64,000 nucleotides of DNA from Vibrio mangrovi. GTDB taxonomy: Bacteria; Pseudomonadota; Gammaproteobacteria; Enterobacterales; Vibrionaceae. The notes under the pieces are model-generated. The model was not told the origin of the DNA and made no database searches. It saw only the letters and a program-made list of their open reading frames with translations. The position numbers and the translations under genes are program-made. The stretch spans positions 1 to 64,000 of the forward strand of contig NZ_AP024883.1 of the NCBI RefSeq assembly GCF_024346955.1, given 5' to 3'. Of this stretch, positions 1-9,691 are shown one piece after another; positions within the stretch are counted from its first letter, which is position 1, and each line of letters opens with the position of its first letter.

Positions 1-114
1 GAACCGACCTCAGATATTCAGATCTGTATAGAGAAAATAAAAGAGGCGTATTCTACCTTTTTTATCTCCGTTAGAAAATTTATTTTGCGTTTTTACACAT
101 GATCCCTGAGTCAT

Positions 115-370
115 ATAAATATATAAGATCTTTATATAGATCTTTTATTGGATCTACTATTAAGGGAAAGGATCTTTGTGGATAAATCAAAAATGATCAA
201 CAAGATCATTATGTTCAAAGCGATCAATTTTTGTGATCAAACGTTGATCTGATCGAGGATTAGCTGGGATCAAATTTGATGGTTATACACAAGCACTCTT
301 TGGATGATAAGTTGTTATTTGGATAACTATAGCTTCTTCACTGGATCTTTTACTATTTATCCACAGACAG
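115..370. other. oriC: chromosomal replication origin oriC (chromosome 1)
   Basis: Three tandem 13-mers start at 127, 139 and 151 (GATCTTTATATAG, GATCTTTTATTGG, GATCTACTATTAA), like the E. coli DNA-unwinding L/M/R repeats. DnaA boxes follow in E. coli order: TGTGGATAA at 177-185 (R1-like), TTATACACA at 283-291 (R2-like), a TTTGGATAA-type site near 318-326 (R3-like) and TTATCCACA at 357-365 (R4-like). GATC sites are dense (Dam/SeqA control) and the segment AGCTGGGATCA is shared with E. coli oriC. mnmG (gidA) would be expected just left of position 1. Confidence is high because motif content, order and spacing all agree. Confidence 0.95.
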
Positions 371-456
371 GATTGTTCAAATATAAACCAGATCATAACC
401 ATGGGGATAGTTTGGTTCTCCCGGAATGATAAACCTTCCGGGAAGAGAACCTGGTA

Positions 457-2457
457 TCAGAGTTTAAAACGGGAGACCAACTGGTTTTGTTTATCAGAAA
501 GCTGGCTCAGAGATTCACTGTTCCGGGCCAGTTTTTCTGAGTCCTGGGCAATATTTGCCGTCATGTCTGAGATAGCGACAACATTTTCGGCTACATCTTT
601 AGCAACAATGCTCTGTTCTTCGCAGGCTGCTGCAATAGAACGGCTCATGTCATTGATCAGATTGAGCCTGCGAACCATGGTGTGGAGTGATTCACTGGTT
701 TCTGCTGTTTGTCTGAGTGACTGGTCCGCATATGACTGGTTGTTTCCAACGATCGAAACTGCCTGGCGGGCTTTGATCTGTAAACTTTCGATCATCTGCC
801 CGATCTTATCGGCAGACGATCCGGAACGGTTGGCTAACTGGCGAACTTCATCGGCTACGACAGCAAATCCTCTGCCGTGCTCACCGGCACGGGCAGCTTC
901 GATAGCTGCATTCAGCGCCAGCAGGTTGGTCTGTTCAGAAAGCGTTTGAATTACTTCCAGTACGGCCTCTATCTGATCTGTCTCTTCAGACAAGGTTTGC
1001 ATGATCCCGGTTGCTTCATCCAGTGACGATTTCAACTGATTAACAAATTCAAGATTACTTTGCATATGTTCCATGTTGGTATTGGCCAGCCCGGTGACTT
1101 CTTCAACTTTCAGGCTGGCTTCTCCGGCATGACTGGCAACCTCATTAACGGCTGATTCCATTTCAGTAATCGCTGTTGCAATAGCATCAGTTTGTAGCCG
1201 CTGCTGATCGACATCACGGCTGGTTTTCTCACTCATCATATAGCTGTCGTTTGCGACATTACTTACCGTATCCGATGATTGCTGAACCTGCCCGATCAAC
1301 TGGTTAAGCTGATCTCCCAACTCATTGATATGACGGACGACGATTCCCATTTCTGAACGAAACTCAGTTTTGATTTTCCAGGAGAGATTACCGTTTGCCA
1401 GTTCATTGAGTGATTTTGTAATGACTGAAAGCGGTTTTTTGATCGAGATAATGACGGTCACAGCGATAACAACTGCAACAATGATCGAAATCAGAGCCAG
1501 AGTAATATTGATCATCACAGACTGCTTCGATTCCGCTTTCGCTTCCTGAAGGGCGTTATCCGACATGCTACGGATCCGGGTCGTCATTTCTCCGGCTTTC
1601 GTCAGGATAGAATCAACGATTTGTCCGATTTTCTGTAATTGTTCGGCACTGCTTTGTTGCAGAGCGATATATTTCAGATGTTGTTGCAATAATCCTTCCG
1701 GTTGTTTGATCGAGCGGTTAAGCAGATCGAGATAGACTTTGAGAGTCTGTTCACTGGAGGGCATTGTTTTCATCACCCGGTTAGCTTTTTCCGTGAAGAT
1801 CTTAAGATGATTGAAAACCTCTTTCTTCAAAGGTTGAAGATCGGCATCTTTTTCTATAGAAAGAACTTTTTGCAGGTATCCTTTGACACCTCGTCCCTGA
1901 GCTAAAAGGACATCGACATCCCAGATGACTTGCTGAATATGATCGAATTCAGCATCAGATTTCAGATCGGTCATATCCTGTTCAAAGAATAGCCATCCTG
2001 ATTCAAAGTGGTTGAGCTCTGCTGCTGCATTTTCCCTGGCTTTGACTCTTTGCTCCTGAATATCCAGATGTGCTGTTGCCATACGGATAAAACCCTGTGC
2101 TTCTGTTCCTAAAGATGACAGAGATGTGGCCAATTGAGGGTAGCCTGCTAATTGCCCGGAGAAACGATTAAATATCTGCTCGTATTGCTCCACGGAATCT
2201 TTGAAACTCTGGCTGAGTTGCTGACGTTTCTCTGCATCCAGTGTATTTGCATGAACAAGAGTCTGGCGGTTGATTTTTTCAAGATTCAGGTCGAGGGTAT
2301 TTGAGCTATCAAGTAAATCGGTCAGCGTTGATGCGGTGAGTTTAAGCTGCTGCGCCATTTTGACCTGAGAAATGTACGCAGAATAACCAATTCCCAGAAC
2401 AAACAGAATGACTATCGCAAACCCTGCCGTGACTCGCTGGATAAGAGATAAATACAT
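457..2457 (-). CDS. methyl-accepting chemotaxis protein
   Basis: Inner-membrane chemoreceptor of 666 aa that should signal to CheA/CheW. A first membrane segment lies at about residues 5-27, followed by a large (~290 aa) helical periplasmic sensor region and a second membrane segment at about 320-345. A HAMP domain and the cytoplasmic coiled-coil come next, with the hairpin-tip motif EQTNLLALNAAIEAARAGE. The length and helical nature of the sensor suggest a helical bimodular (McpS-like) type, but the ligand cannot be read. I chose the ATG at 2457 because GAGG precedes it; the ATG at 2472 and a TTG further upstream lack a Shine-Dalgarno sequence. The gene lies between oriC and mioC, which are neighbours in E. 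coli. Confidence 0.93.
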   Translation of the reverse strand: MYLSLIQRVTAGFAIVILFVLGIGYSAYISQVKMAQQLKLTASTLTDLLDSSNTLDLNLEKINRQTLVHANTLDAEKRQQLSQSFKDSVEQYEQIFNRFSGQLAGYPQLATSLSSLGTEAQGFIRMATAHLDIQEQRVKARENAAAELNHFESGWLFFEQDMTDLKSDAEFDHIQQVIWDVDVLLAQGRGVKGYLQKVLSIEKDADLQPLKKEVFNHLKIFTEKANRVMKTMPSSEQTLKVYLDLLNRSIKQPEGLLQQHLKYIALQQSSAEQLQKIGQIVDSILTKAGEMTTRIRSMSDNALQEAKAESKQSVMINITLALISIIVAVVIAVTVIISIKKPLSVITKSLNELANGNLSWKIKTEFRSEMGIVVRHINELGDQLNQLIGQVQQSSDTVSNVANDSYMMSEKTSRDVDQQRLQTDAIATAITEMESAVNEVASHAGEASLKVEEVTGLANTNMEHMQSNLEFVNQLKSSLDEATGIMQTLSEETDQIEAVLEVIQTLSEQTNLLALNAAIEAARAGEHGRGFAVVADEVRQLANRSGSSADKIGQMIESLQIKARQAVSIVGNNQSYADQSLRQTAETSESLHTMVRRLNLINDMSRSIAAACEEQSIVAKDVAENVVAISDMTANIAQDSEKLARNSESLSQLSDKQNQLVSRFKL

Positions 2458-2681
2458 GATCAACCTCAACATGATGTGCAATTAATATTCAGATATTTGC
2501 AACATACTGTGATTTAGATTAACAATCAATAAGGTGGATGTTCCATAGAAATAGCATTGATTTGATGTATTTATTACGGGATATGGATGCCAATGACCGG
2601 AAGTTAATTTTAATATCAATGAGTTGCTGATTTAATTTGTGGAAAAGTTGGGAGTTGATTCAAGGCGATTTTAAACCGCCC

Positions 2682-2690
2682 TGTGGATAA
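2682..2690. promoter_or_regulatory. perfect DnaA box 3' of mioC
   Basis: TGTGGATAA, identical to the R1/R4 consensus, sits a few bases past the mioC stop codon and 2.3 kb from the main box cluster. It could titrate DnaA or be chance; the match itself is exact. Confidence 0.6.
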
Positions 2691-2695
2691 ATATT

Positions 2696-3139
2696 TTATG
2701 AAAGGTTGAATTGAGTCATATGATTCGCCAGCCATTCGCCAGCGGCATCTTCCGGAACCGGATATTCCTGAATATCAATAGTGCAGCAGTCAGCCAGAGG
2801 AGTTGCTCCGATATCGAGCAGGAGATCGTATGCATGTTTACCGGCTGCACAAAAGGTGTCGTAGCTGGAATCTCCGATCGCTATGACTGCAAATGATAGT
2901 TTATCAGTTCTTGGTGGTGTGTCCTGAAGAGCCCGGATAAATGGCTGGATATTATCCGGATATTCTCCGGCACCATGCGTTGATGTAACAATCAGCCAGA
3001 TTCCTTCCGCCGGAATATCCGAGAAATCAGGCTGATTGTGTATCACAGTTTCATGTCCTTGTTCTTGCAACATCTCATCAAGATGATCACCGACATATTC
3101 GGCGCCTCCCAGAGTGCTGCCTGTAATTATGTGGATCAT
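2696..3139 (-). CDS. mioC: MioC, flavodoxin-like FMN-binding protein
   Basis: 147-aa flavodoxin-fold protein with the FMN phosphate loop at the N-terminus (MIHIITGSTLGGAEYVGD) and the flavodoxin motif VTSTHGAGEYPDN. MioC binds FMN and has been linked to biotin synthase electron transfer; transcription through oriC has been studied for its effect on initiation. The ATG at 3139 has AGAGGA upstream and gives the usual MioC length; a longer frame to 3223 has no support. In E. coli mioC transcription enters oriC directly, whereas here the chemoreceptor gene lies between. Confidence 0.95.
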   Translation of the reverse strand: MIHIITGSTLGGAEYVGDHLDEMLQEQGHETVIHNQPDFSDIPAEGIWLIVTSTHGAGEYPDNIQPFIRALQDTPPRTDKLSFAVIAIGDSSYDTFCAAGKHAYDLLLDIGATPLADCCTIDIQEYPVPEDAAGEWLANHMTQFNLS

Positions 3140-3580
3140 ATTTATCCTCTTCACTATATGGAATGCTTTGATTGTTTTGAAATAAAAGTGTCGATATACA
3201 GACTTTAGCGTAAGAGTAATCAAACCTGAGAGGGAAAGAAAGATAAGGTCTGTATATCGTGTGGATATAATGAGTTTAACCCGTGTATGAAAATGATCTG
3301 AAAATCGATCATGGTATGTATCTTTATGTGTGTTATTTGTGGGTAAAGATGAGGATAAATAAACAAAGGTTCAAAGATCCTGCCGTTCCTCGATCCTGAT
3401 ACCGACCGGGCTAAATTGTATAGAATAGTGTTGATCTTCTGATTTCATGGATCAACTGGTGACTGGACGAATAGATGTCTTGTTGACATTTAAGGACTTT
3501 CAATGATGGTATAGTTGCTTATGGTTCAGATAATACGGCTGGTTTTATCAGTACTGAAAATATGAGGAAGGAACAGTCAT
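3140..3580. promoter_or_regulatory. mioC/estB divergent intergenic region with inverted repeat and DnaA-box-like site
   Basis: No gene seen. A 12-bp perfect inverted repeat (CGATATACAGAC at 3192-3203, GTCTGTATATCG at 3248-3259) frames 44 bp. It is followed at once by TGTGGATAT (3260-3268), one base off a DnaA box. E. coli mioC is repressed by DnaA binding in its promoter, so a similar role is plausible. The right part should hold the promoter of the hydrolase gene; a TATAGT is visible near 3510 but no good -35 pairs with it. Confidence 0.45.
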
Positions 3581-4723
3581 ATGAAGCACTCAACAGATTT
3601 GCATCCGGCACTTGCGCCTGTGTTTGCTACGGCATTGCAGGAGAAGAGACTCGTTGGATGTGTCGCCACCGTTTCGCATCGCGGAGAAATCATTTACCAG
3701 CAGGCTCATGGAATGGCCGATCGGGAGAGTCAGCAGCCGATGGCCGAAGGGACATTATTCCGTCTGGCTTCAGTTACAAAACCAATTGTTACTCTGGCTG
3801 CACTCCGTTTGGCTGATAAGGGAATTCTTGATTTACAGGCATCGGTGACCCGCTGGCTGCCTGATTTCAGGCCTGAATTAGCCAATGGTGTTCAACCGGA
3901 GATTACTATTCACCATTTACTCACACATACAGCTGGTCTCGCCTATGGATTTAATCAGCCTGACTACATTCAGCAGGGGATTTCTGACGGTATTGATCGG
4001 GTCGATTTCGATTTATATGAAAACCTGCGCCGGATTGCTGCTGCGCCACTGTTATACGAGCCGGGGAAAGGCTGGAACTATTCGCTGGCAATGGATGTGC
4101 TTGGTGCTGTGATGGAACAGGCTACCGGTCAGTCTCTGGCGACGGTGATTGAGGAAGAAGTTTCCCGTCCCCTGCAGTTAAAAGGTCTCGGCTTTGTGGC
4201 CGCACAAGAGATGAATTTAGCAACACCTTACGCCAACGCATCTCCTGAACCGGTCCGGATGACGGAAAACATGAATGTATTGTTCCCTGATGGTGGGAAT
4301 GCTGTGCGTTTTTCTCCATCAAGAGTATTCGCTGCGGATGCTTTTGCATCTGGTGGTGCTGGTATGTTCGGCTGTTCTGATGATGTGTTCCAGGTGCTGG
4401 AAACGTTCAGAACTAATCACAATAACTTTTTGTCTCCGCAGCTCTATCAGACACTGTTTAAAAACTATGCTGTTCCATCTGCTGCAGTCGGTGATCCCGG
4501 CTGGGGATTCGGCTACGGTGGTGCATTTCTTTTTGATCCGCTGCAATCCGGTACGCCTCAAAGTGAGGGAACACTTCAGTGGGGCGGTGTTTACGGGCAT
4601 AACTGGTTTATCGACCCGACCCAGGAACTGACGGTTCTGCTCCTGACAAATACTGCCTATGAAGGCATGATCGGTCGGTTGACTCTGGATATCCGCAATT
4701 CGGTCTATCAATTACTTGCCTGA
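3581..4723 (+). CDS. serine hydrolase, class C beta-lactamase fold (EstB-like esterase)
   Basis: 380-aa member of the beta-lactamase/transpeptidase-like superfamily. The nucleophile motif S-x-x-K is seen as SVTK (about residue 65). The Tyr motif is YSLAMDVLG, where EstB-type esterases replace the YxN of true beta-lactamases, and the third motif is WGGVYGHNW. This pattern argues for an esterase/carboxylesterase, not a penicillinase. No signal peptide is evident, so it is probably cytoplasmic. AGGAAGGA precedes the ATG. It is part of the accessory block between mioC and mnmE and is not known from the core Vibrio order there. Substrate unknown. Confidence 0.88.
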   Translation: MKHSTDLHPALAPVFATALQEKRLVGCVATVSHRGEIIYQQAHGMADRESQQPMAEGTLFRLASVTKPIVTLAALRLADKGILDLQASVTRWLPDFRPELANGVQPEITIHHLLTHTAGLAYGFNQPDYIQQGISDGIDRVDFDLYENLRRIAAAPLLYEPGKGWNYSLAMDVLGAVMEQATGQSLATVIEEEVSRPLQLKGLGFVAAQEMNLATPYANASPEPVRMTENMNVLFPDGGNAVRFSPSRVFAADAFASGGAGMFGCSDDVFQVLETFRTNHNNFLSPQLYQTLFKNYAVPSAAVGDPGWGFGYGGAFLFDPLQSGTPQSEGTLQWGGVYGHNWFIDPTQELTVLLLTNTAYEGMIGRLTLDIRNSVYQLLA

Positions 4724-4793
4724 TGAAACCAAAGTAATTATTCAGGCTGGTGGAGTGGGGGATAAATAGTGCAGGCTTGCCGTTAGGAAGTAC

Positions 4794-4827
4794 TGGCACC
4801 GGTATTTGGGATAAATAGCCGGTGCCA
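4794..4827. terminator. hairpin between convergent genes
   Basis: TGGCACCGG and CCGGTGCCA form a 9-bp perfect stem with a ~16-nt loop in the short gap between the convergent hydrolase and reductase genes. There is no strong U-run, so efficiency is uncertain. Confidence 0.5.
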
Positions 4828-4842
4828 TAGATGGGTTAAGAC

Positions 4843-7800
4843 TCAGACCTGAATCGGATGATACCCAATCGACTCTTCCAGATAACGCTGTAATACTTCC
4901 CGGGTAAACTGAGGTTCTTCAATACCGCTGCCCTGCAAGAAACGTTTTACATGGCTGCAATCCCATCGATAGGTATCCTGATATAGCTGAACAGTTGACT
5001 GGTCATCTACCATTTTATCTTTGAACAGACTGAGCAGTGGGTAAAGCGGGGCTTCCGGATTATTTTCCCATTGTGTCAGCCAGTCATGAAACGGAATAGT
5101 TTGAAAGGTGAGATCAAATTGTTGAGCCAGCAGCCGGAAAAAAGTTTTCAGTGTCAGGTTATTCTGCTGTGCATGAATTAAGTTGAATTTAAGACCGAGC
5201 GCATTTGGATTGCGGCTGATGTATGCGATGGCCTGAGTCATGTAGTCGACGGTTGTCAGCCCTTCTCTTAACTGACGCAAATCCGGGATAGTTTTATGCT
5301 CAAGGCAGGTTTTGACCAGACGTCCCCACCATTGATAGTCGGCGCTGACGCCTGTCTGACTGTGGCAGGTCGCGTACCCCAGACGAAAAGTCATAAGTGG
5401 CAATCCTTTACTCGCAGCCAGATCTGCGATTTTCTCCATTACCCATTTACTGCGGACATAACCAATGTCTGTAATCACAGCCGGCAGGTTCTGGTCAATA
5501 TCATCATCTTCATGCATGACATGCTTACCTGTGTGGAGATGCCCCCAGCTATACACAGATATTGTGGATAATAATATCAGGGGCTTTGTACGCTGGTGGA
5601 CAGCAAACCGGAGTATCTCCTGTAAGCCCTGAACATTATCCCGTTTCATATAAGAGTAGGGTTGAATGAAATTCACCGAGCTGGCTGAATGATAGATGAG
5701 ATCAACCTGTTGGCTCAGTGCAACATAAATAGCCGGAGGTAGTGCAAAGTTTGGTTCGGCCAGATCTCCGTAGAGTGGCTGAATACGGATCAAAGCTTCT
5801 TCCGGCAGTTTAATTTTGTAACGACACAAGGTTTGGAGAATACGTTGTCCTGCGTGTTCCTGAGATTGCGCCCGCACCAGACAACAGATTTGTGCATGAG
5901 TTGTCCTGAGAAGCTCTGCCAGTAGATGTGCACCGATAAATCCGGTAGTTCCAGTCAGAAAAATAGTGTTAGGAGCATGGAGCTGCTGTGTATCGAAGTG
6001 AAATGTCGGCTGCCAGTTTTCGGGGAGACGAATATCTTCATGAAGCGCATAGACAGGCTCATGATCAACATCTGGCTGTTGATATCCGGCTCGTTTAGCA
6101 AATACTTTTGCCTGTTGTCCAAGAGTCGGGTAGTCATAAATGTCCCGGACATAAGCCCGGATTCCCAGTTTTTGGGTAATGAGAGTAGTGAGCCGGACAG
6201 CCATCAGAGAATTTCCACCAGCATCGAAAAAAGTATCTTCCGGTGTAACTGAAGGGCGATCCAATAAGCTGCACCAGATGGTTGCTAACTGTTGCTCCTG
6301 TTCAGTCATGAATATACTGGTTTTTTGCTGAATCAACTTGCGGTAATTCTGATAGGCAGCCAATAACGCTGGTTTGTCTATTTTTCCGTTCGGGTTTATC
6401 GGTAATGACTGCAACGGCACTATCTCTGCGGGTTGGAAATAATCCGGCAGAGATAAGTGGATATGCTGTCTGATTTCCTGAATGACATCTGATTGCATTT
6501 CTGGTGTCTGATCCTGTTTGTTCAGGACAATAAAAGAGAGAATTTTTTTATCTGCCAGATGATGATTTTCTGTGACAATCGAAGTCGCATTTCTTACTGA
6601 TGGAAGCTGAAGAATAATGTGGGTCAGTTCTGTCAGTTCAATTCGGTTGCCACGGATTTTGATCTGATCGTCAAATCTTCCCAGATACTGCACCATACCG
6701 TTTGGCAGCCACTGAGCACGATCACCACTGCGGAACAGTTTTTTCCCGGTCAAATGGGGTAGAGATACAAACTTTTCCCGGCTTAAATCAGGTGCATCAA
6801 GATAACCGAGTGCAACCCCCGGACCTGCGATGTACAACTCGCCGGATTCTCCCATTTTTACCGGCTGCTGCTGTTCGTCCAGAATCCAGATTTGAGCACC
6901 GGCGACCGGACGGCCGATGGTATCCGGCGGATTCCGGCTACAACAACCCACCGAATTACAAGTGGTGAAAATGGTTGTTTCTGTTGGGCCATAATAATCG
7001 ATTAATTGATAAGTGATTTGTGTCAGGTTCACCGGATGCAGCTTTTCTCCGGCAGTGAACAGATAATCCAGAGCGAGATGTAATGGTTGTGGAATTGAAG
7101 TGATTTCTGCAACCATTACGGTAGGAACAAAAGCGTGAGTCAGTTGATGATCCGCGAAAAATCCCAGCAGTTCTCTGGGATCTCGTCGGGTATTTTCATG
7201 CGGAATACAGAGCGTTGCACCACAAATGAGTGTTGACCAGATTTCCCATTGGGCAACATCGAATCCGATACCGGCATTCAGAGAAGTGCGGCTTTTCGGT
7301 GACATTTCAAACCTGTGGTTATGCCAGTCGAGCAGGTTGTACAGTGAGGCATGAGATATCATGACCCCTTTGGGTTCACCGGTTGTTCCAGAGGTGAAAA
7401 TAATATAAGCCACTGACTGTTCCTGTACATCCACATACTGAGGATAATGTTGCGGATACTGATTCAGTGTATCAATGGCAATCACAGTCTTATCCATATA
7501 AGGAATCAGAAAATTCAGTTCCTGATGCGTGGTTAATACCAGCGGCGAGCGACTTTGCCGGGTGATCATCGTGATTCTTCTTTCCGGATAACTGGCATCA
7601 ACCGGAATGTAAGCAGCACCAGTTTTGATGATTGCAAGTATTCCGATCACCAGCTCAACACTCCGACAGGCAATGATCGGAATATTATCGCCGGGAATTA
7701 CACCTTGCTGTTGTAATACGCCAGCCAGATGATCACTTGCCTGATCCAGTTCCTGATAGGTCATTTGCCTGTGTTGATCAAACAGTGCGGTATGGTAAGG

Positions 7801-7848
7801 GGTTAAAGAGCACTGCCGGAGAAAACCATGAAATACGGTTTGTGTCAT
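4843..7848 (-). CDS. NRPS-like A-T-R enzyme (adenylation, thiolation, thioester reductase)
   Basis: 1001-aa carboxylic-acid/amino-acid reductase of the Lys2/CAR layout. The adenylation domain (about 1-505) has A3 TSGTTGEPKG (152-161), A5 YGPTET (286-291), A7 GELYIAGPG and SGDRAQW, A8 RFDDQIKIRG, and the A10 lysine in NPNGKID (K489). The carrier domain has the phosphopantetheine serine in GGNSL (S547). The reductase is an extended SDR (about 625-1001) with GTTGFIG (633-639) and Y797xxxK801. Such enzymes activate an acid as acyl-AMP, load it on the carrier and release it by NAD(P)H reduction as aldehyde or alcohol. Asp at the Stachelhaus 235 position (GFDVAQW) hints at an alpha-amino acid substrate; the code as I align it (DVWFFAYIFK) is not one I recognise. 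ATG at 7848 has AGGAG upstream. No condensation domain and no phosphopantetheinyl transferase are in view. Confidence 0.9.
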   Translation of the reverse strand: MTQTVFHGFLRQCSLTPYHTALFDQHRQMTYQELDQASDHLAGVLQQQGVIPGDNIPIIACRSVELVIGILAIIKTGAAYIPVDASYPERRITMITRQSRSPLVLTTHQELNFLIPYMDKTVIAIDTLNQYPQHYPQYVDVQEQSVAYIIFTSGTTGEPKGVMISHASLYNLLDWHNHRFEMSPKSRTSLNAGIGFDVAQWEIWSTLICGATLCIPHENTRRDPRELLGFFADHQLTHAFVPTVMVAEITSIPQPLHLALDYLFTAGEKLHPVNLTQITYQLIDYYGPTETTIFTTCNSVGCCSRNPPDTIGRPVAGAQIWILDEQQQPVKMGESGELYIAGPGVALGYLDAPDLSREKFVSLPHLTGKKLFRSGDRAQWLPNGMVQYLGRFDDQIKIRGNRIELTELTHIILQLPSVRNATSIVTENHHLADKKILSFIVLNKQDQTPEMQSDVIQEIRQHIHLSLPDYFQPAEIVPLQSLPINPNGKIDKPALLAAYQNYRKLIQQKTSIFMTEQEQQLATIWCSLLDRPSVTPEDTFFDAGGNSLMAVRLTTLITQKLGIRAYVRDIYDYPTLGQQAKVFAKRAGYQQPDVDHEPVYALHEDIRLPENWQPTFHFDTQQLHAPNTIFLTGTTGFIGAHLLAELLRTTHAQICCLVRAQSQEHAGQRILQTLCRYKIKLPEEALIRIQPLYGDLAEPNFALPPAIYVALSQQVDLIYHSASSVNFIQPYSYMKRDNVQGLQEILRFAVHQRTKPLILLSTISVYSWGHLHTGKHVMHEDDDIDQNLPAVITDIGYVRSKWVMEKIADLAASKGLPLMTFRLGYATCHSQTGVSADYQWWGRLVKTCLEHKTIPDLRQLREGLTTVDYMTQAIAYISRNPNALGLKFNLIHAQQNNLTLKTFFRLLAQQFDLTFQTIPFHDWLTQWENNPEAPLYPLLSLFKDKMVDDQSTVQLYQDTYRWDCSHVKRFLQGSGIEEPQFTREVLQRYLEESIGYHPIQV

Positions 7849-8422
7849 TGAACGCTCCTGACGTTTCTGTGAAATAACCGTGATGGTGCAGATGGCAGCG
7901 CATGTTCTGAATACAAGGGATTCCCGGGGAAGTTTATCCTTTCTTATGCCGGAGCCTGGGTAACGGACAGATATCGGTCCATCAGAATGCTGCATTGTAC
8001 TAATGATCGGTACTGAGCTGATAGATTTCGCTGTGAAGGGCTCTTGTTGTAAAAAGAAACAATATCTCGCCGCAATCATCGTCACGCACGGATGATTGAT
8101 TCATTTGAGTATAGAAGTCTGGTTTTCGGCAATTGATCCAATCTATCAGGATGAGATAGAGCGCTATTTTTCAGGCTTTCTTAGGATGTGCTTCATCAAT
8201 AAGTGTTGTGGAAATCATGCCGTTGTTGGATTCCATGACTCATGTTATACATGAAAATTACACGTATTTTCCCGGATGAAAACCGACAGGCTTAGAGAAA
8301 TAGGCAATAAATGGGCGGTTTCATTTATTGTGAAACTATAGATGAATGTAATAATAGCAACCTGAAAAATAGGGAGTACGTGATCTCCTAACCAAGATTT
8401 TTGTATTGAGGTAAAAATAAAT
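7849..8422. promoter_or_regulatory. divergent promoter region between A-T-R enzyme and MFS exporter
   Basis: No gene supported; the reductase frame extends upstream to 8085 but without a start signal or homology. A near-palindrome TCATGTTATACATGA (8241-8255, arms TCATGT/ACATGA) is a possible operator. I see no clear sigma-70 promoter pair. Confidence 0.4.
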
Positions 8423-9610
8423 ATGACCACAGATAAATTGGCTATCAACTCTCCGTCACAAGTTGGTGTCTGGAGTGCTGTTCTTTCAATGTCATTGTGT
8501 GTTGCCATGCTTATCGCCTCAGAATTTATGCCGGTGAGTCTGTTAACTCCGATGGCTCATGGGTTGTCTGCAACGGAAGGACAGACCGGGCAGGCGATTT
8601 CGGTCAGTGGGCTGTTTGCTGTTGTTGCAAGCCTTGCTATTACAACGGTTGCCGGAAGAATTAACCGAAAAGTAGTTTTGCTGGCGATGACCACTTTCAT
8701 GTTGTTATCACTGGTAATGATTGCTGTTGCTACCAATTTCACCACCCTCATGATCGCCCGTGCACTGCTGGGAATTTGTATCGGTGGCTTCTGGTCACTG
8801 GCAACCGCAGTCATCATGCGACTTGTACCTGAAGACCGGGTTTCTTCTGCTTTGGCGGTGATGTATACCGGTCAGGCGATGGCAGCTGCTTTTGCTGCGC
8901 CAATCGGAAGCTATCTGGGCGGCATCATTGGCTGGCGGGGTGTATTCTGGGTGCTGGTTCCTATTGTGACGATAAATCTGATCTGGCAACTGATTTCTTT
9001 ACCATCACTGCCAGTGAAAAAGAGCCAATCTGTCGGAGCGGTGATTCAGGTGATGAAACGTCCTTATTTTATCCGGGGCATTTTAGCCGTTCTGTTTACC
9101 TTTTCCGGTGCTTTTTCAATGTTTACCTATCTTCGGCCATTCCTCGAAACAGTGACGGGTGCCGATGTTACGTTACTATCGCAACTGCTTCTCGCTCTTG
9201 GATGTGCTGGATTTCTCGGTACCTGGATTGGTGGTAAATATGCCAATAATCATGTGGTGAGAATGCAACAGGGGATTCCGGTTTCAATGGGATTGGTCAC
9301 TGCGGGTTTGCTTGCATTTGGTCAAAGTGCTGCGGCGGCAGCGCTGTTGTTGATTATCTGGGGGGCAATGAACACCGTTTTGTCTATCTGCTGGATGGCC
9401 TGGATTTCTCAGAATGTTGATGATGAGCCTGAGATTGGCGGTAGTCTGATGGTTGCGGCAATTCAGGCGGCGATTCTGTTTGGTGCCGCCTTTGGTGGTG
9501 CGCTGCTGGACAGCTTCAGTATTGAAGAAACCTTCATTGGTAGTATTACGTTATCAGCATTGGCGCTTTTGGTTGTCGGTAGCGGTAAAGGTCTGCAGAA
9601 AGCAAGATAA
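8423..9610 (+). CDS. MFS transporter, DHA1 family
   Basis: 395-aa inner-membrane secondary transporter with about 12 hydrophobic segments, of the AraJ/YdhP/NepI-type drug-H+ antiporter group (12 TM). The early hallmark SEFMPVSLLTPMA and the RALLGICIGGFWSLATAVIMRL segment are typical. GAGG lies upstream of the ATG. It is divergent from the A-T-R enzyme and followed 82 bp later by an alcohol dehydrogenase, so it may export the product or protect from it; that link is inference from position only. Confidence 0.9.
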   Translation: MTTDKLAINSPSQVGVWSAVLSMSLCVAMLIASEFMPVSLLTPMAHGLSATEGQTGQAISVSGLFAVVASLAITTVAGRINRKVVLLAMTTFMLLSLVMIAVATNFTTLMIARALLGICIGGFWSLATAVIMRLVPEDRVSSALAVMYTGQAMAAAFAAPIGSYLGGIIGWRGVFWVLVPIVTINLIWQLISLPSLPVKKSQSVGAVIQVMKRPYFIRGILAVLFTFSGAFSMFTYLRPFLETVTGADVTLLSQLLLALGCAGFLGTWIGGKYANNHVVRMQQGIPVSMGLVTAGLLAFGQSAAAAALLLIIWGAMNTVLSICWMAWISQNVDDEPEIGGSLMVAAIQAAILFGAAFGGALLDSFSIEETFIGSITLSALALLVVGSGKGLQKAR

Positions 9611-9691
9611 TACGCGGATAAGAAACAATGTATTCAGCCAAATCCGCCGACAAATGTCGGCGGATTCATTTTATTAACGAAGGAAATTTTT

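Noticed and set aside
3581..4723. Class C beta-lactamase (resistance gene)
   Set aside because: The Tyr motif is YSL and the third motif GHNW in a WGGVYG context, as in EstB-type esterases; no signal peptide for periplasmic export.
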